A DNA stretch of 64,000 nt, taken from an uncultured Colwellia sp. GTDB lineage: Bacteria > Pseudomonadota > Gammaproteobacteria > Enterobacterales > Alteromonadaceae. The stretch covers positions 1-64,000 of the forward strand of contig CAJXWZ010000023.1 of assembly GCA_913062815.1 (NCBI GenBank). Reading direction: 5' to 3'. The notes beneath the pieces are model-generated. The model worked only from the letters and a program-made list of their open reading frames with translations. It was not told the DNA's origin and did not search any database. The position numbers were made by a program, and so were the translations under genes. Shown piece after piece: positions 44,484-53,173 of the stretch. Positions within the stretch are counted from its first letter, which is position 1, and the number at the start of each line of letters is the position of its first letter.

Positions 44484-45989
44484 ATGACCACCACTGATAC
44501 TAATGAAAGTACAAACTTATCACAGCAAAAACCACGCTTAAGTTTTTGGCAAATTTGGAACGTCAGTTTTGGCTTTCTTGGTGTGCAATTTGGTTTTGCC
44601 CTGCAAAATGCTAATGCCAGTAGAATTCTATCGGACTTAGGCGCTGATCTTCACTCCTTATCCTTATTCTGGTTAGTTGCTCCTATTATGGGCTTATTAA
44701 TTCAGCCCATTGTTGGCTCAGCTTCGGATAGAACATGGAATAAATTTGGTCGACGAAATCCTTATATTTTAGCGGGTGGTATTGCTGCTGCAATAGGTAT
44801 GTTATTAATGCCAAACTCAGCCGCCTTCACCACATTTATGGTACCGTTATTTTTTGGTGCTATGATGCTTGCCATAATGGATGCATCTTTTAATTTAGCT
44901 TTCCAACCATTTCGCGCCTTAGTGTCTGATATGGTACCCGCTGAACAACGTAACGTCGGTTACTCCATTCAGTCATTTCTAATTAATATTGGCGCTGTAT
45001 TTGGCTCTATTCTACCTTTCGTATTAACTAATGTGATTGGTTTAGAAAATACCGCAAGTGCAGGCTCAGTTGCGCCATCAGTTATTTGGGCCTTTTATAT
45101 TGGAGCATCAGTAATGTTGGGCTCAGTATTATGGACGGTATTTAGAACCAAAGAATATGCTCCCGGCACAAATGGCTTGGCGCCATTAGAGCAAAGTGAT
45201 ACTGAACGTTCACTTAGTGAAAAATTATCTGAATTCTTCGGATTAATGAAAAGTATGCCTACTACCATGAAGCAATTAGCAGTAGTGCAATTCTTTTCAT
45301 GGTTTGCTTTGTTTATTATGTGGGTATACACCATGCCAGCAATAGCACAGCACATTTGGGGCATAGAAGCAAAATGGTTTGACCCTCATTATCTGGAAAC
45401 GGTAGGCACTATTCCAGATCACATTGCTAAAGCAAAAGGTACTGCGGGTGATTGGGTGGGTATTATCTTCGCCGCCTACTCATTATTTGCGGCCATTGCG
45501 TCTTTATTTATGGCTAAGATTGCCAATAAAATTGGTCGTAAGCTAACTTATTCATTGTCGCTGTTAGCCGGTGGTATTGGTTACCTAAGTATTATGTTAA
45601 TGCAAAACCCAGAGCTAACCATAGTAAACCTTGGTATTACTCAAATTGAAGTACCTATGGGCGCTGTCTCTTTATTCTTACCTATGGTGGGTATAGGTAT
45701 CGCATGGGCAGCTATTCTCGCTATGCCGTATGCTATATTAGCTGGAACACTACCGGTAAAACAAACGGGTGTGTATATGGGCATATTCAACTTTACTATC
45801 GCCGCACCGCAAATAATTTCGGGTATTTTTGCCGGCTGGATTTTAACGTCAGTATTTGATAATGAAGCAATCTACATCATTATGATGGCTGGTATTTCAA
45901 TGACCTTAGCTGCTCTATCGGTAGTGTTTGTTAAAGATGGCGCAGAAGAAGAGTCAACGAAAACAAATGACAATGAAGTAACCGCTTAA
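44484..45989 (+). CDS. Sugar permease of the GPH/SLC45-like MFS group
   Basis: A 501-residue protein with 12 predicted membrane helices. The N-terminal part (FWQIWNVSFGFLGVQFGFAL, PIVGSASDRTWNKFGRRNPY) is typical of the glycoside-pentoside-hexuronide and SLC45 sugar symporters, which include maltose transporters in marine gammaproteobacteria. It would move maltose or a maltodextrin from periplasm to cytoplasm for GH65, GlgP and MalQ. It is preceded by an ATACGTAT operator and a leader terminator, and followed by a terminator at 46017 and a convergent LacI gene. Confidence 0.88.
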   Translation: MTTTDTNESTNLSQQKPRLSFWQIWNVSFGFLGVQFGFALQNANASRILSDLGADLHSLSLFWLVAPIMGLLIQPIVGSASDRTWNKFGRRNPYILAGGIAAAIGMLLMPNSAAFTTFMVPLFFGAMMLAIMDASFNLAFQPFRALVSDMVPAEQRNVGYSIQSFLINIGAVFGSILPFVLTNVIGLENTASAGSVAPSVIWAFYIGASVMLGSVLWTVFRTKEYAPGTNGLAPLEQSDTERSLSEKLSEFFGLMKSMPTTMKQLAVVQFFSWFALFIMWVYTMPAIAQHIWGIEAKWFDPHYLETVGTIPDHIAKAKGTAGDWVGIIFAAYSLFAAIASLFMAKIANKIGRKLTYSLSLLAGGIGYLSIMLMQNPELTIVNLGITQIEVPMGAVSLFLPMVGIGIAWAAILAMPYAILAGTLPVKQTGVYMGIFNFTIAAPQIISGIFAGWILTSVFDNEAIYIIMMAGISMTLAALSVVFVKDGAEEESTKTNDNEVTA

Positions 45990-46016
45990 GTTCTGATGAC
46001 TTGATATAAACGTATT

Positions 46017-46045
46017 AAAAAAGGCGCTCAATAAGCGCCTTTTTT
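46017..46045. terminator. Bidirectional terminator between permease and LacI genes
   Basis: AAAAAAGGCGCT/AGCGCCTTTTTT, a 12-bp inverted repeat with A and T runs on both sides, between convergent genes. Confidence 0.9.
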
Positions 46046-46068
46046 ACTAATCAATGCAACCTATTTAT

Positions 46069-47091
46069 TTATTTGCCACAAGACTTTCTTACCATCAATT
46101 CAGGTGCTATTACGGTAGTCGATATATCTTTACCGTCAATTGACTCAAGTAAAGTATTGACTAATAACTCACCGGCTAATTTAGTGTCTTGTTTAACGGT
46201 TGTTAACGGCGGAAAAGTAAAGCTGGCAATGGCAATGTCATCAAAACCTACCACGGCTACTTGTTCTGGAATTGAGATGTCATGTTCTTTTAAAGCACGC
46301 ATTGCGCCAATTGCTATCAAATCACTTGCGGCACATATGGCATCAAACTTTTCACCACTGGCAATTAATTTACAAGCCGCTTCATAACCCGCTTCTTCCG
46401 TATATAACGCATTGAATTGGGTTTTTTCATTAACCGTTAAATTATGACTTTTTAACGCTTGGCAGTGGCCTTTGTAACGTTCAAAAAACTCAGGTGCATG
46501 GCTAGAAGCACTACCTAAAAAGGCGAAGTGTTTTTTACCTTGCTTAATAACATGTTCGGTTATTTCTTTACCGCCAAGCAAGTTATCACAGCCAATAGAA
46601 ACAACAGGTAAGTCTTTAACTTCTGCGCCCCAACGTACAAAGTGTGTGCCTTGCTCACTAAGTTTGATGAGCTTTTCTTCGTAATCAACATAGTCACCAT
46701 AGCCCAATAAAATAAGACCATCGGCTTTATTGCTATCTTCAAAATCGGCATGCCAGTCGTTACTTGCTTGTTGAAAAGACACTAACAGATCATAGCCTTT
46801 ATCAGCACAAGCTCGGGTAATACTACCCAGCATAGAAAGAAAAAATGGATTGATAGCCGAGTCATCATTGGTGGGATCTTCAAACAGCAGTAGTGCTATT
46901 GTTTCACAATGCTGTGAGCGTAAATTACTGGCGTTTTTATCTACCTTGTAATTTAATTCTTTAGCAATAGCTTGAATTTTTTGTCGGGTTTCTTCGTTAA
47001 CCAAAGGACTATTACGCAAGGCTCTAGACACTGTTGATTGAGAAACACCAGCTTGATAAGCAATATCAAAAGAAGTAGCTTTTTCTTTCAC
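46069..47091 (-). CDS. LacI-family regulator, probable controller of ATACGTAT sites
   Basis: A 340-residue LacI-type repressor. The helix-turn-helix is TSFDIAYQAGVSQSTVSRAL at 6-25, then the hinge NASNLRSQHCETIALLL. The effector domain has the SIGCDNLLGGKEI and VGFDDIAIASFTFPPL segments. It is next to the GPH permease that carries the ATACGTAT operator. Because the other LacI gene is flanked by a different motif, this protein is the likely regulator of the starch genes. No ATACGTAT copy is seen before its own start. The inducer is unknown, probably maltose or a maltodextrin. Confidence 0.9.
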   Translation of the reverse strand: MKEKATSFDIAYQAGVSQSTVSRALRNSPLVNEETRQKIQAIAKELNYKVDKNASNLRSQHCETIALLLFEDPTNDDSAINPFFLSMLGSITRACADKGYDLLVSFQQASNDWHADFEDSNKADGLILLGYGDYVDYEEKLIKLSEQGTHFVRWGAEVKDLPVVSIGCDNLLGGKEITEHVIKQGKKHFAFLGSASSHAPEFFERYKGHCQALKSHNLTVNEKTQFNALYTEEAGYEAACKLIASGEKFDAICAASDLIAIGAMRALKEHDISIPEQVAVVGFDDIAIASFTFPPLTTVKQDTKLAGELLVNTLLESIDGKDISTTVIAPELMVRKSCGK

Positions 47092-47228
47092 TTAATTAGA
47101 CTCTAAATAAGGTAATAAAAACAAGGATAGCAAGAATATACCCCACTATGTAGTTGAAGTATAGTGATTCAGTGTAATGGCAATTTTACCATGACGGGGA
47201 GTAATATCTAACTGCTTATGAAAACGAA

Positions 47229-47259
47229 AAGCCTAAGTTATCATTAAGAACTTAGGCTT
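47229..47259 (-). terminator. Intrinsic terminator after efp
   Basis: AAGCCTAAGTT/AACTTAGGCTT 11-bp stem; on the minus strand it is followed by a T-rich stretch. It lies 34 bp after the efp stop. Confidence 0.82.
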
Positions 47260-47292
47260 GCTTTAACAGTGTCTAGGGATAACAAAAGGTGA

Positions 47293-47862
47293 TTATTTAG
47301 CTGCGCGAGATACATACTCTCCTGAGCGGGTATCAATTTTAACCTTTTCACCGATTTGAACAAACAGAGGTACACGAATTACAGCACCAGTAGCTAAAGT
47401 AGCAGGTTTGCCACCTGTACCTGCGGTATCACCTTTCAAACCAGGGTCTGTTTCTGTGATGTCTATTTCAACAAAGTTCGGCGGCGTTACTGAAATGGGG
47501 GCGCTATTCCATAAAGTAATAGTACAAATATCACCTTCAACTAACCATTTTAATGTATCTGCCACGGCTTTTTCATCAGCAGCAATTTGCTCAAAAGTCT
47601 CGTTGTTCATAAAGTGCCAAAATTCACCATCAGCATACAGGTAGGCTAATTCAATATCCATTACATCAGCACCTTCAACAGACTCACCTGATTTAAAGGT
47701 TTTTTCTAACACTTTACCTGAAACAAGTTTACGAATTTTCACGCGGCTAAAGGCTTGACCTTTACCTGGCTTTACTAGCTCGTTTTCTAAAATGTTACAT
47801 GGTTCGCCATCAAGCATGATTTTAAGTCCAGCTTTAAACTGGTTGGTAGAAAAATTAGCCAT
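47293..47862 (-). CDS. efp: Elongation factor P
   Basis: A 189-residue EF-P of standard length with three beta-barrel domains. The tip loop of domain I reads VKPGKGQAF with Lys34, the residue that EpmB and EpmA modify by beta-lysylation in gammaproteobacteria. The C-terminal motif [20 protein letters not shown] is typical. EF-P relieves ribosome stalling at polyproline. In many relatives efp and epmB are adjacent and divergent; here a 12.8-kb prophage separates them. Confidence 0.97.
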   Translation of the reverse strand: MANFSTNQFKAGLKIMLDGEPCNILENELVKPGKGQAFSRVKIRKLVSGKVLEKTFKSGESVEGADVMDIELAYLYADGEFWHFMNNETFEQIAADEKAVADTLKWLVEGDICTITLWNSAPISVTPPNFVEIDITETDPGLKGDTAGTGGKPATLATGAVIRVPLFVQIGEKVKIDTRSGEYVSRAAK

Positions 47863-47929
47863 AAGTGTGCTCTTTAATTAATTGTCTATTACCATTAAAC
47901 TACGCAGTATCTAAGGTACAGATCATAAG

Positions 47930-47960
47930 TTGAAATTAGAATTGTCGCAGATAATAACCC
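47930..47960 (+). pseudogene. epmB: Original 5' end of epmB, cut off by prophage
   Basis: A TTG at 47930 begins the frame MKLELSQIIT, which matches the epmB frame SQIIT at 60739 codon for codon. After the repeat the frame runs into phage DNA and stops at 48065. It lies 68 bp from the divergent efp start, the expected place for epmB. E. coli EpmB has only two residues before the equivalent HIVTL, so a short native start here fits. No ATG is present after an upstream TAA, and the ribosome site is weak, so the exact native start is uncertain. Confidence 0.65.
47938..47960. repeat. attL: left direct repeat of the inovirus prophage
   Basis: A 23-bp sequence sharing 22 positions with 60732-60754; the identical core is TCGCAGATAATAACCC (47945-47960). 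The single difference is G at 47944 versus C at 60738. It is next to the integrase gene and in the reading frame of epmB. Confidence 0.85.
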
Positions 47961-48073
47961 TTATGCGACTATATTTCATCGGTTTTCACCTCTTTTTTTG
48001 TTCTACATTTGTATTTTTGCACCTTACACCGCAGATAGTTGCTGTGATGTACATAAAAGGATGTTGAAAATAA

Positions 48074-48958
48074 ATGAAAAAAAATGAAAATAATCCTGCA
48101 AAAGTATTTGCAGACTCACTTGGAACAAAAAAAGCGAACAAAGTCACCCTTAGAGTTATTGATTACTTGTGCTTTGAATATAATCAAACGAATCATATGA
48201 CGCTAGATTGGTCAGCTTTGAACTATGCCGAAATACTAAAGCTTAGAAGAAAATTCATCGACAAGGATTTAAAAACTAGCAGCATTAACAGCTACATCAG
48301 TAAATTAAAAAGTGTCAGTCGAGAATCATGGCGACTTAATATAATTGATACTGAAACTTACATGAGAATAAAAGACATTGATGGTGTAAAAGGCCATTCT
48401 GACATAACAGGTCGAGCATTAAGCCCAACAGAGCTAAATGGCGCTGTTAATTATTCTGGCAATGATATTAAAGACCTTAGAGATTCTGCCGTTATTGCTG
48501 TTGGCTACGGCTGCGGATTACGCTCTTTTGAGATAGCACAGATAGAACTCAAAGACATTTCAGGTAATAAAATCATAATTCAAGGAAAAGGTCGCGTTAT
48601 TAGAAATGTATATTTACCTAGTTTTTCTCTAAGGGCATTAAAACGTTGGCTACAAATACGCGGTAGCAAACAAGGCGCTATTTTTTCATCATTAACCAAA
48701 AACCATAGATTACTGGATAAAGGAATCTCAGTAAGAACCGTTGGCGATATTATTGACAAAAGATGTAAGAACACCGGTATAGAACGCTTCACACCTCACG
48801 ATTTAAGACGGTCTTTTGCTACCAACTTATTAGCTAGTGGTGTTGATGTTTTTATTGTTCAAAAACTGATGCGACATTCAAATATTAATACAACAAGAAT
48901 TTATGATATGAGAGGCGAAGATGCAAAAATAGCAGCGGTTGAAATGCTGCCGTTTTAA
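48074..48958 (+). CDS. int: Tyrosine recombinase (phage integrase)
   Basis: A 294-residue tyrosine recombinase. An N-terminal SAM-like core-binding domain (about 20-100) precedes the catalytic domain. The catalytic set is R150 (GCGLRSFE), K172 (QGKGRVI), H242 and R245 (PHDLRRSF), H268 (LMRHSN) and Y277 (TTRIYDMRG). It lies 114 bp inside attL, reading inward, and has its own terminator. It should recombine the phage with the epmB site; many other inoviruses borrow host XerC/XerD instead. The ribosome site is weak. Confidence 0.93.
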   Translation: MKKNENNPAKVFADSLGTKKANKVTLRVIDYLCFEYNQTNHMTLDWSALNYAEILKLRRKFIDKDLKTSSINSYISKLKSVSRESWRLNIIDTETYMRIKDIDGVKGHSDITGRALSPTELNGAVNYSGNDIKDLRDSAVIAVGYGCGLRSFEIAQIELKDISGNKIIIQGKGRVIRNVYLPSFSLRALKRWLQIRGSKQGAIFSSLTKNHRLLDKGISVRTVGDIIDKRCKNTGIERFTPHDLRRSFATNLLASGVDVFIVQKLMRHSNINTTRIYDMRGEDAKIAAVEMLPF

Positions 48959-48969
48959 ACAATTAAAAT

Positions 48970-48990
48970 AACCGCCCATAGGCGGCTTTT
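48970..48990 (+). terminator. Intrinsic terminator after integrase
   Basis: CCGCC-CATA-GGCGG stem followed by CTTTT, 12 bp after the stop codon. Confidence 0.82.
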
Positions 48991-49175
48991 ACCACAAAGC
49001 CGTCGTTAACTTTTGAGTTCCTAACGTCAACTCAAGAATAAAAGACAACCAATTGATTTTATCCATTTTCAGTGAATCCCTTATCATCAACTTTTTCTAA
49101 ACTGAGAACTGTCATATCTAATGCTAACTGCTTCCTCTAAATTCATTTTGACGAACTTTTGCCATGCAGTAATAA

Positions 49176-50813
49176 TTATTTACAGCTATACCAAGCAAAT
49201 ATACGAGCATCAGGTTTTAAATTTCTGCTGTTACTTGAACCGTCAGCTATTCCTGTCATTTCTTCCTTACATTGTGGTTTTTCATGAAGTGAACATCCTG
49301 ATTTTTTAAGTGTTTTGCTAAGAACGGGTTCCATTTGACTACATTGACAAACTTTTACCGCAGGCATTCGAAGATTCTTTCTCATGAAAGCGAGTGAATT
49401 ATCTAAACCTTTAGATACCCAGAAATCATTCAACTCTTCATAACTAGTACTCCCATACTTAAACTCTTTTAAATCATTACCTTCAAATGATTTTTCTCTA
49501 TTTCTAAAAAGTGACATCGTTGGTAGTTTTTTAAAACGTTCAGGTTCATAACAATAGGCACCATAAGCTACGATATCTTTAGGGGTCGTTTGAGTTACAT
49601 CTTTACCTTTATATTGATTATTATCTTTTCGGGTGCGAACAACTCCAATATCAAGTGCAGAGGATACTTGAGCGGTTTCTCGCCTTGCAGGCTGATTTGT
49701 TATGTTTTCCTTATACTGAGAAATATAGGTATCTAATTGACTTTGTGTGTTAAATGCTTTTACTGAACCATCTGGCATTTTAATATTATATTTTTTAGAT
49801 GAAATGATTTGTTTTGTATATTCTTTTTCGTATTTTTTTTGATTTGCATCGAATTCATTATAAACATTATTAAACTGATAGTTTTGGGTATATTTTTTTT
49901 GAATATTATTCATATTGGATGTTGTATTACCCATAACATCTTTAGTGTAAGCTTCCATGATATCAAGCTTTTGTATAGCGTCGATGCTATCAGCATTGGA
50001 AATTGCGACAGCACCTGCAGCAAAGGCAAAAATCTTTCCCCAAGGTAAACTCTTCTCTGCTTTTTGTCTTTGTTTTGCTAAGTTTTGTTGATGCTCTTTT
50101 TCTCTACGGATTTTTTCATTTCGAATCTTTTCTCTGCGAGCCGTTTCTCGCCGTTTGACATCTTTGATGTAATCGTTCTTTACTTTTTCTAACACTCCTC
50201 GGTCAGAAGGTATAAAAGAAAGCTTCCCTGATACTCCAAATGTGGCAGAATATACCCCAAACTCTGACTGTTTTTGAAACTTGACTTGACCCATAAAAAT
50301 TAATTTTGTGGCAGTTAGTTGTTCACGTTGTTTAAAAGAGAGTTTGGTGACATCTTTAAAAACACCTTGGATTGGAACTGGAAAGGCGAAAAATCTTCCT
50401 TTAAGCTGTGCCCCTACGCTCATGTAGTATGTACCATTAGCAGGTACAGCCCGCAACTTTCCACTGTATACATCATCAATAATGTCATAGTTTCCAGTGA
50501 AGTAATCTAATTCACTTGTAAGAAAATCTGAATAAAATGAAACGCCTTTTGTCAAAAAACCTTGTTTATACACATTTGTAAACTGGTCTGAACGATAATT
50601 AACTTCATAACTTCCTTCGAGAGGGGCAGATCTTCCTTTCCAATACCCTTCAAAAGATATTGGGTAATTGGTTGCTTGTTTCTTACCGTAACCATTTACG
50701 CATTCACCTTCAATACAGTTTAGAAGTAAAAGTGCAGAGGCACTTTTCATTTCAAAATCCGCTGCTAAAGAGTGAAAAGATATAAGTAAAAGTAATAGTC
50801 TAAAGATCAACAT
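49176..50813 (-). CDS. Secreted cargo protein of unknown function (inovirus)
   Basis: A 545-residue protein I do not recognise. It has a signal peptide (about 1-18, ending SLAA). Residues 30-200 are rich in aromatic and Gly repeats such as ECVNGYGKK, FEGYWKGR and YFTGNY, weakly like MORN units. A highly charged Arg/Glu/Lys segment at about 220-260 (coiled coil) is followed by a short hydrophobic helix (IFAFAAGAVAISN). The C-terminal part has several Cys (VCQCSQ, SGCSLHEKPQC). It lies between integrase and the phage modules, 15 bp after a second secreted protein. The pair is not needed for known inovirus functions and is likely cargo. Confidence 0.6.
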   Translation of the reverse strand: MLIFRLLLLLISFHSLAADFEMKSASALLLLNCIEGECVNGYGKKQATNYPISFEGYWKGRSAPLEGSYEVNYRSDQFTNVYKQGFLTKGVSFYSDFLTSELDYFTGNYDIIDDVYSGKLRAVPANGTYYMSVGAQLKGRFFAFPVPIQGVFKDVTKLSFKQREQLTATKLIFMGQVKFQKQSEFGVYSATFGVSGKLSFIPSDRGVLEKVKNDYIKDVKRRETARREKIRNEKIRREKEHQQNLAKQRQKAEKSLPWGKIFAFAAGAVAISNADSIDAIQKLDIMEAYTKDVMGNTTSNMNNIQKKYTQNYQFNNVYNEFDANQKKYEKEYTKQIISSKKYNIKMPDGSVKAFNTQSQLDTYISQYKENITNQPARRETAQVSSALDIGVVRTRKDNNQYKGKDVTQTTPKDIVAYGAYCYEPERFKKLPTMSLFRNREKSFEGNDLKEFKYGSTSYEELNDFWVSKGLDNSLAFMRKNLRMPAVKVCQCSQMEPVLSKTLKKSGCSLHEKPQCKEEMTGIADGSSNSRNLKPDARIFAWYSCK

Positions 50814-50828
50814 TTAGTTCAAACTCGT

Positions 50829-51758
50829 TTACAATGATGTGCAATTTATCTTTTCAACGGGTTCTCCTTTTTCAAAACATGTTTGCCTGTGAACCTTTCC
50901 GTCAACGGTAAGCTCTTGAAAAACTCCGTGTCTTACACCATCTTTGAATAGACCTGCGCTAAGTGGTGTAGAATTAATATAATTGTATTGGAGGTACTTT
51001 GTTCCCTCAACTCTACTCAATGTAGAGATAATATACATGCCTTCAGGTTTTCCAGATACTGATTCTGATGTCAAGCTTAATGACCCAAGTGGGTTATCTT
51101 TAGTTTCAGATGGAATTTGGCTAGACAGTGCGAATGTTTTATTTTTAGTTATTGGAGGTGATTTATGTAAATCTGACAAAATAGATACTTCTGTATAATT
51201 ATCAGTTTCTTCAAGGGCATATATATGCGTACCTATACTTTTGACTAGACTCTTAGCAGAACGTTTATTTTTGGTTTTTACATGAACAATTGTCCCTTTA
51301 TCATTCATACTTCTTTCTCTGAGCAATGTGAATTCATATTCTTCATATAGGATTTCAGAGCTACAATCACCGTCAGGCGAATAGATAGCGTGATTTTCCA
51401 AAATAATAGTCTCGTTTGTACCACTTTGGTTTCTACTGTTATTTGCACGAGACATAAGTGATGAAGAGCTAGAAGATGTTGATGCACTAGAATTAACTAC
51501 AGACTGAATTGCGGCTCTTAATCTCGCCACTTCTTCAGGTTCACTTTTTACATCACATTTTTTCCAAGTCACTTTGTCAGCTTTTATTCCTTGAGAGACT
51601 AATGACTTAAACTCAGTTTTATAAACCTCATAATTTGGATAGTCTAACATTGGAAAAGTGCCATATTTTGGTACAAATTGCTCATTGGCTGCTTGAGCAA
51701 TTGTACCGAAAGAAACAGTTAAACTAAGCGCCAAGTAGCAGGTAAACTTTGTATTCAT
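50829..51758 (-). CDS. Secreted cargo protein of unknown function (inovirus)
   Basis: A 309-residue protein with a clear signal peptide (cleaved after IAQA near residue 23). A serine-rich linker (STSSSSSS) lies near residue 100. The C-terminal end LFKDGVRHGVFQELTVDGK resembles a single MORN-like repeat, and a Cys pair closes the protein. It is upstream of, and likely co-transcribed with, the 545-residue secreted protein. I found no catalytic motif. Position between zot and the integrase end matches where CTXphi carries ctxAB, but there is no sequence link to a toxin. Confidence 0.6.
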   Translation of the reverse strand: MNTKFTCYLALSLTVSFGTIAQAANEQFVPKYGTFPMLDYPNYEVYKTEFKSLVSQGIKADKVTWKKCDVKSEPEEVARLRAAIQSVVNSSASTSSSSSSLMSRANNSRNQSGTNETIILENHAIYSPDGDCSSEILYEEYEFTLLRERSMNDKGTIVHVKTKNKRSAKSLVKSIGTHIYALEETDNYTEVSILSDLHKSPPITKNKTFALSSQIPSETKDNPLGSLSLTSESVSGKPEGMYIISTLSRVEGTKYLQYNYINSTPLSAGLFKDGVRHGVFQELTVDGKVHRQTCFEKGEPVEKINCTSL

Positions 51759-52035
51759 TAATTATTCCTTTATCTATTTAGTTTTTAGATAGCAATGTAC
51801 TAACAGTTTACACTAGTTTAACCTTTGTATTTAATTATACAAATAACTCGAACTCTATTTAGTACTTCAACGTAACTTTAGTATTTATCCATAATTAGTT
51901 TAGTGTTAATGTTTTCTGAGAACCAAACAAGCTTAAGATTATTGATATTAACGTCTACTTTGTCAGAGCAGCTGACGTAAATATAACAACCTCTAACGTC
52001 GGCAATGCGCACCAAGAAGTCCTAGAGATATGTTT
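51759..52035. other. Noncoding stretch before the secreted cargo pair
   Basis: About 280 AT-rich bases that should hold the promoter of the cargo operon. A small inverted repeat GTCA/TGAC occurs near 51962-51976. No gene is seen. Confidence 0.35.
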
Positions 52036-52212
52036 TTATGATGCACGCTGATAATCATTATTTTCTTCAACATATTTTATTGCTGATTTAATTGAACCAA
52101 AATAATAAATCAATAATTTAAGGCGCTTATCTTTTACATTTTGAGGAGTATCTTGATATTGAATATCGAGCCATACTTTAACTAAAGCCCATGGAGGAAG
52201 TTCTTGATTCAT
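52036..52212 (-). CDS. Small 58-residue phage protein, unknown
   Basis: A short frame starting MNQELPPWALVKVWLDIQ and ending NNDYQRAS. It has a good AAGGATGATGAA ribosome site before the ATG at 52212 and a protein-like composition with an amphipathic helix at the C-terminal end. It has no signal peptide or membrane helix. It follows the 122-residue membrane protein by 66 bp on the same strand. Function unknown. Confidence 0.55.
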   Translation of the reverse strand: MNQELPPWALVKVWLDIQYQDTPQNVKDKRLKLLIYYFGSIKSAIKYVEENNDYQRAS

Positions 52213-52278
52213 TTCATCATCCTTGAATTAATTTATTTACAGATTAACAATATAGTCAATAAAAACAAATGAGCAAAG

Positions 52279-52647
52279 TTATTTGATGTTATGAGCACAG
52301 AACTCTTTTTTAGATGCTTTTGCTTCTTTGCTTTTATCTGACATAGCTTTTAAAATTGCATCATTACAATCTTTGTCTTGCAGAGAAATAGTAGATTCTT
52401 TTGGTTTTGTATAACTTAAAGTTGCGATTTTAGGCTGAGAAACGGGCTGTTCTATTTGAAATTCCTGTTTTAGTTCTGAGATCATCTCCCTAGCAGTTTC
52501 AACTTTTTTTTCTTGTAATTTTCCTATATCCTTTTGCATCCGTTCGGTACTATCTTCAATAGATGACGTAATGAATTGCATAAGAAAATAGAATATTATT
52601 AAACCAAAAACTAAAATCATTAATTTCTTAAATATGTAGCTTAACAA
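52279..52647 (-). CDS. Small single-pass membrane protein with coiled coil, unknown
   Basis: A 122-residue protein. One N-terminal membrane helix (about 8-28) is followed by a charged helical segment (STERMQKDIGKLQEKKVETA) likely to form a coiled coil. A Pro/Ser/Thr-rich linker and a C-terminal part with two Cys (KDCNDAIL, KEFCAHN) follow. It sits in the phage cargo region. Not recognised. Confidence 0.55.
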   Translation of the reverse strand: MLSYIFKKLMILVFGLIIFYFLMQFITSSIEDSTERMQKDIGKLQEKKVETAREMISELKQEFQIEQPVSQPKIATLSYTKPKESTISLQDKDCNDAILKAMSDKSKEAKASKKEFCAHNIK

Positions 52648-53173
52648 AGTTAAATCCCTTTAAAGTAAAAAATAGTACATCACAAAAATGTACTATAGAA
52701 CAAAAAAATATTTTTCAAAAGACACCTTACTACAGCCCTTTATAATTAAAGCACATAGAGGACAGAGAAAAACTTTACCCCCGTATTACTAAACGGGGGT
52801 CGCTTTGCTCCTAAAGAAAACATAAAAGTCAAAAGCAGTTCCAAAGACTTTCAATCAATCTTTCATCAATAAAAATAACGGTGTCTAAGAACATTATTTT
52901 CTTAACTGCTTGGTTTTCATTCGTACCTCATTGCAACCAGGCATAAAAATAATAACCTCAGAAACTCCGAGATTTTTCTTTGACAAAAGATTTCAATCAG
53001 TCTGGTTGATTAGCATCAAATTAACGCGCACCCATATGTTTCTTCGAAACGGGTACTTATTAAATTGAAACTAAAAAGGAACTAAAATGGAAAGTAATGT
53101 AGGACGTAGTTAATCAAGTGAAAGGTAGAGGGTTGCCTGATAAATTTACAGGCAAATTGTCCATGCACAGACT
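52648..53173. other. Noncoding phage region with three hairpins
   Basis: About 525 bases without a supported gene. It holds perfect inverted repeats ATAGTACAT/ATGTACTAT (52672-52696), ACCCCCG/CGGGGGT (52777-52800) and TTGCCTG/CAGGCAA (53133-53155). Such clusters in inoviruses often include the packaging signal or a complementary-strand origin, but also terminators. On the minus strand the first repeat is followed by a T-run, so it may end transcripts from the upstream gene. Confidence 0.45.
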
